In this document: piece after piece, positions 56,517 through 64,000 of the stretch
How positions within the stretch are numbered: the stretch's first letter is position 1
Layout of the letters: every line of letters begins with the position of its first letter
From: Lotus japonicus
Taxonomy: Eukaryota; Streptophyta; Magnoliopsida; Fabales; Fabaceae
Length of the DNA stretch: 64,000 nt
Direction of reading: 5' to 3'
Assembly (NCBI RefSeq): GCF_012489685.1
Contig: NC_080044.1
Location: 71,472,732-71,536,731 of the forward strand
Program-made: the position numbers and the translations under genes
Notes under the pieces: generated by a model
Told to the model about the DNA's origin: nothing
What the model saw: only the letters and a program-made list of their open reading frames with translations
Database searches by the model: none

Positions 56517-57446
56517 GCGCGAAAAAGCAAAATCCTCTCATTTTCTTTCCATTTGTGGCTGATTTCGTGGGGAGCAAGGGGGGAGGAGATTTCCGCGAAA
56601 ACTTGACCAATCTTCGTGCAGTTCGTCCCTACTTCTAGGTATCGAGGTAACTATCATGAATCCTGCCTCTGATTTCTGTTTCTGCTGAGTTTCTGAAGTC
56701 GTTTCTGTGCTCTAAGTTTTGAGCTTTTTCTAAAATTGTCCGATTTCTCTGATTTCTCGCTTGGGTTATGTTCCTTATGTTCCCCTGAGTCTAAAACCTC
56801 TGTCAGTAAACTCTGATTGCGATTCAGTTGTCCAGGATCTGAAAAATTGACTCAAAACTCTTTTTGTCTCACATTTCGAAACTTTATTGTCGAAAAGACT
56901 TAATCTGACTTCGTGCCTTTAGGATTTGTTGTCACGGATATCATGAGGATCGTTGCTGTCAAATTTGTTTTCCGAACTGATAACTTTGAAGTTTTGAGCC
57001 TCTATTTTGGACCAAAATGCCCCTGGATAGTCGTATTTCGACCCGATTGTCCGAAAATTGTTCCGACAATTTCTTTGCCTTAGTTTTACCCTAAAACTAC
57101 CTTGTGAATTGATTTAGATCGAAGAAAAAGTTCGAAAACCCTATTTTCCATAGTGGCCGAAACCTAATTGCTTGGGTACCGTGTCCAAAAATAATTTTTG
57201 GGTCTCTATGACTTGAGCCATTGCGTAGCTCTTTCAATTGTCGAAATTTTGGCGCCGGTTTCGTGTCATTCTGAGTTCTGTAGCTCGAGTTATGCTCGTT
57301 TTAGCGAACGAAGTCTCCGTTGTCAATTTGTGCCTAAATAGGAACTCTGAAGCTTTAGAAGCTTTCTTTACGATTTCGATTAGTATTAGTAGATCGTGTT
57401 GCTCCTAGTGAAGCTTGTGTTGATGATTGTGTTTTCTTTGTTCTAG

Positions 57447-57482
57447 GTTCGCAATTTCCATGCCCAACTTCTACTCACGAAG
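57447..57482 (+). other. candidate leader exon A in the LTR
   Basis: The acceptor TTTTCTTTGTTCTAG (ending 57446) and the donor CACGAAG|GTAAGG (57482/57483) enclose 36 bases. An upstream donor TATCGAG|GTAACT lies at 56646/56647. The sites are strong by plant consensus; use is untested. Confidence 0.35.
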
Positions 57483-57744
57483 GTAAGGGTAACTCGGTTT
57501 TAGAGCGTCTTTGAGTCTTGCATGCTTTTATCGCACTGCCTGTGTTTGAGATGAAGATGTTTATATTGATTGGCAGATGATTATGATTATTATGCTGAAT
57601 TTGGAAAATGTTTTCTGAGAGGCTTCGGCCGTTTACTGGTTTCTGTCGTTACTGCTTCCTAGTGGATGGAACATGTGGTTACTTTGGATTGGTCCTTGGG
57701 TGGGCTTTGTTATTGTCTGACTTGGCATATAGGGCTTGAGTCAA

Positions 57745-57997
57745 GTGGCGATCAGGAGGTGTGTCCTATGATTGTCCCGTCTTGTGTGACGTTAAGTGGC
57801 GATGAGGAGGTGTGTCCTATCATTGTCCCATCTTGCGAGATGCTAAGTGGCGATCAGGAGGTGTGTCCTATGATTGTCCCGTCTTGTGTGACGTTAAGTG
57901 GCGATTAGGAGGTGTGTCCTATGATTGTCCCGTCATGTATGACGTTATAAGTGGCGATGAGGAGGTGTGTCCTATCATTGTCCCGTCTTGAGAGACG
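57745..57997 (+). repeat. 51-bp tandem repeat, five units (element 3)
   Basis: Five units, each with an AGGA-GGTGTG-TCCT inverted pair and a second stem with a four-base loop: CGTCT/TGAG/AGACG, CATCT/TGCG/AGATG, CGTCA/TGTA/TGACG, or the imperfect CGTCT/TGTG/TGACG. The block lies about 1.2 kb downstream of the TATA box, that is, in the presumed leader RNA. Confidence 0.9.
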
Positions 57998-58305
57998 ATA
58001 TTGATCGATCCATTTTGTTAGCAGCATATAGTTGCATTATAGGGAACTAACACCTGACCCTATGTTGTTGGATTTTCGTATTGGTTTATTGATATCTGAT
58101 TTGATGTTACATTGTTGAGGTTATTATTATCTGAGTCCGATTTATGTTTAAGTTGTTGATATATGAGTTGAGTTATGTTGCTAGTTATTTACCATGCCAG
58201 GTAATTAAATTCGAACAGCATGATTTTTCTCTTTTATACATGGTAATTGCATGGAGTTAACCCTTTCTATTTGCTACTTGTTGTTTGGGCGCTTAACGCT
58301 ATTAG

Positions 58306-58375
58306 GCGATGGAGATCCTTCCGCCGAGGCATAGCTACTCGAGTTGGAGATCGAGTTGTAAGCGGTGGAGTAGAG
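58306..58375 (+). other. candidate leader exon B in the LTR
   Basis: The acceptor GCTATTAG (ending 58305) and the donor GTAGAG|GTATGAG enclose 70 bases that contain an ATG (58309). A further acceptor-like GAAAACAG ends at 58991, just before the gag ATG. Confidence 0.3.
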
Positions 58376-58708
58376 GTATGAGAAGCAGCTTTGCTTCTCT
58401 TCTTGTGGATTATGTTGGAGTCTCTTTTACTTTATGAGAACTCTGTTATTAAAGTCTTGCTTCCGCCACTGTTAAAGTGCGCATGTTTATTCTGAACCTT
58501 ACTTATGGTATTGTAAACTATTATTACTGTATATCGGGAAACAAGTTATCTAAATAAAGTTATGGTATGTTTCCAACCTTTTAGCCGAAGTGTTTAGTTG
58601 TTTTACAGAAAAATATTCCCTTGGTTTTTAGGGATTGCAGATTGGTCCTTAGACTTTGTTAGGTTACTAATGTGACTCCTCAGTTGAGAAATTGGGGTGT
58701 TGCAATTG

Positions 58709-58720
58709 TGGTATCAGAGC
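58709..58720 (+). promoter_or_regulatory. primer-binding site of element 3
   Basis: TGGTATCAGAGC, complementary to the initiator tRNA-Met 3' end, starts four bases after the LTR. Confidence 0.9.
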
Positions 58721-59037
58721 TTTGGTCTAGAAAACCAGAGCTTTTGGGTAGAGTGCCTGCTTAAGATGTTTGAACTCTGAGACCGATTGATGGGGTGTCA
58801 ATCGGAGGAAGAGTGTGCTTGATTACTGTTTATATAGATTATTTTTGAAGGTTATTCGTAAGTGAATAACCTTATGCTAGTTATTGTTAATTATACATTT
58901 GATATAAGTATATACATAGTTAGTTATTATAGAACTTTGTGTTGTTCTGGCCTGAGTATCTGTTGTGGTCTTTGACTGTTCATGAAAACAGGAGCAGGAG
59001 GTTTCCACAACCGATCGAGACTCAAGGTTCAGACAGC

Positions 59038-62000
59038 ATGAATCCGATGGAGCAAGCTATTGCTAATCTGACTGCCCTTATGGCACAACAAGTTACTAAC
59101 ACTGCTGCAAGGGAGGAAGCTGAAGCTCAACGTGCTGCTACTGCTGCTTTGGTGGCTGCACAAAACCAAGCTGAAGAGAATGCTCGCCGTGTTCAGCGGG
59201 AGGAACGTGAATTAGCTGCTGCTCAGACCAGGGGTCTGAATGATTTCAAGCGTCAGGATCCGCCGAAGTTCTCTGGGGGCTTCGATCCGGAAGAAGCTGA
59301 CTTATGGCTCCAAGAGTTGGAGAAGATCTTTACCTTCTTGCGTACAACTGCAGAGATGAAAGTTGATTATGCAACCTACCTGCTAACGGGTGAAGCTGAG
59401 TATTGGTGGCGTGGGGCTAGGGCTATGATGGAGGCTGACCATCAAGCCATCACTTGGGAGTGTTTCCGTGGAGCTTTCTTGGACAAGTACTTTCCTAGAA
59501 GTGCTAGAGCCGCTAAGGAAGCACAATTTCTGAGACTCCGTCAAGGAGGCATGACCGTTGCTGAGTATGCTGCAAAGTTGGAGTCGTTGGCTAAACACTT
59601 CCGTTACTTTAGAGGACAGATTGATGAAGGCTACATGTGTGAGCGATTCATTGAGGGGCTGTGTTATGAGCTGCAGAGGGCGGTGCAACCGCTAGGACTG
59701 AATCGCTACCAAGTGCTGGTGGAGAAGACCAAGGGGATTGAGGCCATTGATAATGCAAGGGGCAAATTCCAAGGTCTGAACAAGCCTTACCAAGGAAGTG
59801 GAGGTCCGGCTAGGACTAACCAAGGAAGAGGTGACAAGGGTAGGCATTTTCAGAAGAAGCCGTATGTTCGTCCTCAGGGTAGGGGGACAACTTCTGGGTC
59901 CTTTTATCCTACTGGTGGAAATGCAATTGCACTAAGAACCCCATCTGGGAATCGGGAGGATGTGACTTGCTTCAGGTGCAACAAAAAGGGGCACTATGCC
60001 AACCACTGTTCTGAGAGTCTTGCGGCGTGTTGGAACTGCAACAAGCCAGGCCACACTGCTGCAGAGTGCAGGATTCCTAAAGTTGAGGCTGCTGCAAATG
60101 TTGCTGGGGCTAGGAGGCCTACTGCTGGTGGAAGGGTCTACTCGATCAGTGGAACTGAAGCTGAGGAAGACGATGGTCTGATCCGCAGTACCTGCGAGAT
60201 TGCGGGTAATTCCCTTATCGCGCTATTTGATTCTGGTGCTACGCATTCATTTATAGATATAGCTTGTGCGGCAAGGTTAAAGCTAGAAGTGTCAAAGCTA
60301 CCGTTTGACTTGACAGTGTCTACCCCTGCATCTAAGAGTCTAGTAACTAACACTGCATGTCTGGAATGTCCTTGGATGTACCTAGATAAGAAGTTTGTAG
60401 CAAACTTAATCTGTTTACCTCTCAAGGGATTGGATGTGATCATAGGCATGGATTGGTTGTCCCACCATCATGTTCTTCTTGATTGCGCCAATAAGGTAGT
60501 TATCTTTCCCGATGCTGGACTCGCTGAGTTCCTGAACTCGTACTTTTCAAAGCTTACTTTGAGGAAAGGAGCTTTGAGTTCTCTCATGTCTACAACCGTG
60601 GTGGAAGCTAAGGAGAATGGAGTACACGGAATTGCTGTTGTGCAAGATTTCGAGGATGTGTTCCCCGAAGACGTACCTGGAATACCTCCGGTCAGAGATA
60701 TGGAGTTCACAATTGATATAGTCCCAGGCACTGGACCTATATCAATCGCACCGTATCGTATGGCACCGGCAGAACTGACTGAGCTGAAGAGTCAACTCGA
60801 AGATTTAACCAAGAAGGGGTTTATCCGACCTAGCGTTTCTCCGTGGGGAGCGCCAGTGCTGCTTGTGAAGAAGAAAGACGGAAGATCGCGACTTTGTGTG
60901 GATTATCGACAGTTGAACAAAGTCACGATAAAGAACCGTTATCCGTTGCCAAGGATTGACGATTTGATGGATCAGTTGAAGGGTGCTGCTATTTTCTCGA
61001 AGATTGACCTGAGATCGGGATATCACCAGATTAGAGTCAAGGATGAGGATATTCAAAAGACGGCGTTTAGGACACGCTATGGGCACTATGAGTACTTGGT
61101 GATGCCGTTTGGAGTTACGAATGCACCAGCTGTATTCATGGACTACATGAATAGGATCTTTCATCCATTCTTGGATCGCTTCGTTGTGGTGTTCATCGAC
61201 GACATCTTGATCTACTCGAGGAATCGTGAAGAACACGAGGAACATCTACGTCAAGTATTACAAGTTCTTCGGGATAAGGTACTGTATGCTAACGCGACAA
61301 AGTGTGAATTTTGGCTCGAAGAAGTAAAGTTTTTAGGACATGTCATCTCAAAGGAGGGTATTGCTGTGGATCCCAGTAAAGTGGAAGCGGTACTTGCATG
61401 GGAGCGTCCTAAGACTGTGACAGATATAAGGAGTTTCATCGGTTTAGCTGGATATTACCGACGATTCATCGCAGGTTTTGCTAAGATTGCAGGACCATTG
61501 ACGAAACTCACCCGGAAGAACCAACCTTTTGCTTGGACAGAGGATTGTGAACAGAGTTTCCAAGATATGAAGAAGCGTTTGACGACCGCGCCAGTTCTGA
61601 CATTACCACAAGAGAAGGAACCCTACGAGGTTTACTGCGATGCTTCGTACCAAGGTTTGGGTTGTGTGTTGATGCAACACCGAAAGGCTGTGGCTTATTC
61701 TTCAAGGCAATTGAAGATACATGAACGGAACTATCCTACGCACGATTTGGAGTTAGCGGCTGTGGTATTTGCGCTCAAGATTTGGAGGCACTATCTTTAT
61801 GGGAGCACTTTCACTGTTTTTAGTGATCATAAGAGCTTGAAGTACCTGTTCGATCAGAAGGATCTGAATATGAGACAAAGGCGTTGGGTGGAATTCATCA
61901 AGGACTATGATTTCACTTTGTTGTACCACCCAGGAAAAGAAAATGTTGTAGCAGACGCACTGAGTCGCCAGACAATTCATGTTTCATCGTTGATGATTAA

Positions 62001-63528
62001 GGAATTGGAACTTATCGAGACTTTTCGCGACCTCAGTTTGGGTATGCAAGTGACACCTGGAAAATTGAGCTTTGGGATGGTGACGATCACTAGTGATTTT
62101 CTGAACGAGATCAAGGTGAAACAACTGTTAGATGAGGAGCTGATCGAGAAACGGAACTTGATCATTTTGGGAAAAGCGCCGAATTTTGAGGTAGGAACCG
62201 ACAACATTCTGCGTTGCAAAGGACGTGTCTGCGTACCATTGGACATGGAGTTGAGAAGGATGATTCTTGACGAAGGTCACAAGAGCAGATTGAGTATTCA
62301 TCCGGGATCGACAAAGATGTATCAAGATCTAAAGTTGAATTTTTGGTGGCCAGGAATGAAGAAGAATGTAGCAGAGTTTGTGGCGGCATGTCTGACATGT
62401 CAGAAGGCGAAGATAGAACATCAAAAGCCTGCGGGTATGTTACAGTCACTTGATGTGCCGGAGTGGAAGTGGGACAGTATCTCTATGGATTTCGTGGTAG
62501 CTTTGCCAGCTACGAGGAAGAGATTTGATTCCATTTGGGTCATTGTGGACCGTCTGACGAAGTCAGCACATTTCATACCGGTGAAGACCACGTTCAATGT
62601 GGAGGCACTTGCAAAAGTGTATGTCGCTGAGATTGTACGACTTCATGGAGTACCATCGAGTATTGTTTCTGACAGAGATCCGAAGTTTACTTCGCATTTC
62701 TGGAAGGCGTTGCACGAGGCGCTTGGGACGAAGTTGAGGTTGAGCTCTGCCTATCACCCTCAGACGGATGGACAGACAGAGAGGACAATACAGTCATTGG
62801 AAGACTTGCTGCGAGCCTGTGTTCTGGATAGTCAAGAAAGCTGGGATGAGCTGTTGCCGTTGATCGAGTTTACTTATAACAACAGTTTTCATGCTAGTAT
62901 TGGAATGGCACCTTATGAGGCTTTGTATGGGAGGAGATGTAGAACTCCTTTATGTTGGTTTCAAGATGGCGAACATCTTCTCGTTGGACCTGAATTAGTA
63001 CAACAAACTACTGAGAAAGTGAAGCAAATACAAGAGAAGATGAGGACGTCACAGAGTCGACAGAAGAGTTATGCTGACACACGACGGAGAGAGTTAGAGT
63101 TTGAGGCGGGAGACCATGTGTTTCTTCGCGTGACACCAACTACCGGAGTGGGAAGAGCGATAAAGTCGAGGAAGCTGACACCGAAGTTCATTGGACCGTA
63201 TCAGATTATCGAGCGAGTCGGTAAAGTAGCTTATCGGATTGCGTTGCCACCTTTTCTTTCCAAGATTCATGATGTGCTACACGTGTCACAATTGAGGAAG
63301 TATATTCCTGATCCCTCTCACATCATCAAGGAAGATGATATTCAGCTTAGAGACAACTTGTCTTTTGAAGTGGCACCAATGAGGATTGAGGAACGTAGGA
63401 TCAAGCAGTTGAGGAACAAGCAGGTTCCTCTGGTAAAAGTGATTTGGAACCAAGTCACGGGCGATGCTACTTGGGAACTAGAAGAGAGGATGAAGGAACA
63501 GTATCCGGAACTCTTCACTGAGCCTTAA
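59038..63528 (+). CDS. gag-pol polyprotein, element 3
   Basis: One frame of 1496 codons. Domains by residue: gag about 80-210 ([18 protein letters not shown]); CCHC knuckles 311-324 and 331-344; aspartic protease DSGATHSF from 398; reverse transcriptase about 560-740 with FIDD at 719-722; RNase H starting near CDAS (867-870); zinc finger H1081, H1088, C1118, C1121; integrase triad D1151, D1212, E1248 with 35 residues between the last two. The C terminus has FIGPYQII, then [19 protein letters not shown] and a chromodomain-like [18 protein letters not shown], which marks the Tekay/Del chromoviruses. Gag and pol are in one frame with no recoding signal. The start is the ATG of MNPMEQ; upstream codons are open only to a GTG. 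The integrase C terminus probably guides insertion to particular chromatin. Confidence 0.94.
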   Translation: MNPMEQAIANLTALMAQQVTNTAAREEAEAQRAATAALVAAQNQAEENARRVQREERELAAAQTRGLNDFKRQDPPKFSGGFDPEEADLWLQELEKIFTFLRTTAEMKVDYATYLLTGEAEYWWRGARAMMEADHQAITWECFRGAFLDKYFPRSARAAKEAQFLRLRQGGMTVAEYAAKLESLAKHFRYFRGQIDEGYMCERFIEGLCYELQRAVQPLGLNRYQVLVEKTKGIEAIDNARGKFQGLNKPYQGSGGPARTNQGRGDKGRHFQKKPYVRPQGRGTTSGSFYPTGGNAIALRTPSGNREDVTCFRCNKKGHYANHCSESLAACWNCNKPGHTAAECRIPKVEAAANVAGARRPTAGGRVYSISGTEAEEDDGLIRSTCEIAGNSLIALFDSGATHSFIDIACAARLKLEVSKLPFDLTVSTPASKSLVTNTACLECPWMYLDKKFVANLICLPLKGLDVIIGMDWLSHHHVLLDCANKVVIFPDAGLAEFLNSYFSKLTLRKGALSSLMSTTVVEAKENGVHGIAVVQDFEDVFPEDVPGIPPVRDMEFTIDIVPGTGPISIAPYRMAPAELTELKSQLEDLTKKGFIRPSVSPWGAPVLLVKKKDGRSRLCVDYRQLNKVTIKNRYPLPRIDDLMDQLKGAAIFSKIDLRSGYHQIRVKDEDIQKTAFRTRYGHYEYLVMPFGVTNAPAVFMDYMNRIFHPFLDRFVVVFIDDILIYSRNREEHEEHLRQVLQVLRDKVLYANATKCEFWLEEVKFLGHVISKEGIAVDPSKVEAVLAWERPKTVTDIRSFIGLAGYYRRFIAGFAKIAGPLTKLTRKNQPFAWTEDCEQSFQDMKKRLTTAPVLTLPQEKEPYEVYCDASYQGLGCVLMQHRKAVAYSSRQLKIHERNYPTHDLELAAVVFALKIWRHYLYGSTFTVFSDHKSLKYLFDQKDLNMRQRRWVEFIKDYDFTLLYHPGKENVVADALSRQTIHVSSLMIKELELIETFRDLSLGMQVTPGKLSFGMVTITSDFLNEIKVKQLLDEELIEKRNLIILGKAPNFEVGTDNILRCKGRVCVPLDMELRRMILDEGHKSRLSIHPGSTKMYQDLKLNFWWPGMKKNVAEFVAACLTCQKAKIEHQKPAGMLQSLDVPEWKWDSISMDFVVALPATRKRFDSIWVIVDRLTKSAHFIPVKTTFNVEALAKVYVAEIVRLHGVPSSIVSDRDPKFTSHFWKALHEALGTKLRLSSAYHPQTDGQTERTIQSLEDLLRACVLDSQESWDELLPLIEFTYNNSFHASIGMAPYEALYGRRCRTPLCWFQDGEHLLVGPELVQQTTEKVKQIQEKMRTSQSRQKSYADTRRRELEFEAGDHVFLRVTPTTGVGRAIKSRKLTPKFIGPYQIIERVGKVAYRIALPPFLSKIHDVLHVSQLRKYIPDPSHIIKEDDIQLRDNLSFEVAPMRIEERRIKQLRNKQVPLVKVIWNQVTGDATWELEERMKEQYPELFTEP

Positions 63529-63565
63529 GTTTCGAGGACGAAACTTTCTTTTTGGGGGGTAGTAT

Positions 63566-64000
63566 TGTAAGACCTGGATTTTCAGAACAAGCTAATTTCC
63601 GACTCACGCGTAGAATCAGTGTAAGCGTGACAGGAGTTTGATATTTGAGAAAGATTAATGAAGAAGAAAGTTCAGGAATTGCTTGAGGAATGTTGCGTAG
63701 TCATTTTAGGAATTAGAGCGAGTCGTCTGCACACCCGCCTTATGGCAAGCGTGTCCAGAATAGGCTAATTTCGCTTTAGAGCAACGTTTTAAGTGAGATT
63801 TCGAATCCTTGGAAAATTTAAAGATTTTCTTTATTTTTCCTTCGACCAGCGTTTCATTTCGGAACTCTGGACTGTACGCACGATAGGTTTCACTTTTCGG
63901 ATGTCCGCCGACGCTAATTTCTTTGCTTCGAAACCCTATTTTCGAGCAATGGATGAAGACTTTTTCTATTCGGGACTTCTAACGAAGATTCCGTCCATGT
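63566..64000 (+). repeat. 3' LTR of element 3, partial
   Basis: It starts TGTAAGACCTGG directly after the G-tract and TAGTAT. The visible 435 bases match the 5' LTR of the same element with no difference that I noticed, which suggests a very recent insertion. Confidence 0.93.

Larger units (their letters stand above)
55818..58704 (+). repeat. 5' LTR of element 3
   Basis: The LTR is 2887 bp, one 51-bp unit longer than that of element 1. It begins TGTAAGACC and ends GTGTTGCA. TATAAATA is at 56509-56516 and AATAAA at 58553-58558, about 150 bases before the end. If these are the promoter and poly(A) signals, U3 is about 0.7 kb and R close to 2 kb, an unusually long repeated leader. Confidence 0.93.
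55818..64000 (+). mobile_element. chromovirus element 3, cut by the window end
   Basis: 5' LTR 55818-58704, primer site 58709-58720, gag-pol 59038-63528, G-tract 63554-63559, 3' LTR from 63566 onward. The insertion split the flank of relic copy 3; the five bases before it are TTCTA. Its coding region is open throughout, so it could be autonomous. The right-hand target duplication is outside the window. Confidence 0.94.

Noticed and set aside
57666..57908. Short frame of 17-residue repeats over the LTR minisatellite
   Set aside because: A 51-bp period automatically keeps a frame open; there is no start context or domain. The nucleotide structure is the better explanation.
58939..59037. Upstream extension of gag
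   Set aside because: It opens only with GTG, and part of it precedes a splice-like acceptor; the ATG at 59038 fits the family better.
1..64000. CRISPR array, bacterial operons, phage or integron features
   Set aside because: Nothing of the kind is seen; the only regular tandem repeats are microsatellites and the LTR minisatellite, and gene structure is plant-like.

Overview
The window reads as nuclear DNA of a flowering plant. It has long genes split by many short GT-AG introns, AT-rich introns full of small mobile-element debris, plant-specific gene families (a DRM-type methyltransferase, an ECT-type YTH protein, a plant VPS13) and large LTR retrotransposons. The protein sequences look eudicot, most likely legume, but that is a judgement by eye.

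Layout. (1) 1-1720: 3' half of a Ty1/copia element (reverse transcriptase, RNase H, 3' LTR), plus strand. (2) 2760-18387, minus strand: the first 22 coding exons (913 codons in one continuous frame) of a VPS13-like lipid-transfer protein; the rest lies beyond the left edge. Its introns hold copia fragments, a solo LTR, a tRNA-derived SINE and an internally deleted copia element, several with readable target-site duplications. (3) 19.2-20.86 kb: two diverged tandem copies of a small transmembrane-protein relic, then the 3' end of a LINE. (4) 20858-31389, minus strand: a complete Ty3/gypsy chromovirus (Tekay/Del type) with nearly identical 2.83 kb LTRs and a 5-bp target duplication. (5) A 100-N assembly gap at 31400-31499. 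(6) 31500-37335, plus strand: the 3' part of a second member of the same family, with a stop codon in its polymerase. (7) 37.3-39.3 kb: intergenic DNA with another LINE relic. (8) 39.3-44.4 kb, plus strand: an m6A reader (YTH domain, ECT family), 665 aa. (9) 45.9-53.9 kb, plus strand: a DRM3-type protein, 729 aa, with three UBA domains and a rearranged methyltransferase domain whose catalytic cysteine is missing. (10) 54.2-55.8 kb: a LINE relic and a third copy of the transmembrane relic, in inverted orientation relative to those at 19-20 kb. (11) 55818 to the right edge, plus strand: a third full-coding chromovirus, cut by the window end in its 3' LTR.

Three host genes (membrane lipid transfer, m6A reading, RNA-directed DNA methylation) therefore sit between young chromovirus insertions. 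The least explained signal is inside the chromovirus LTR. Downstream of the TATA box there is a 51-bp tandem repeat whose copy number differs between elements (4, 6 and 5 units). Each unit can fold a 5-bp stem with a four-base loop, and the stem changes in a compensating way from unit to unit. The same stretch also carries consecutive good splice-site pairs, which suggests a long, possibly spliced leader ahead of gag.
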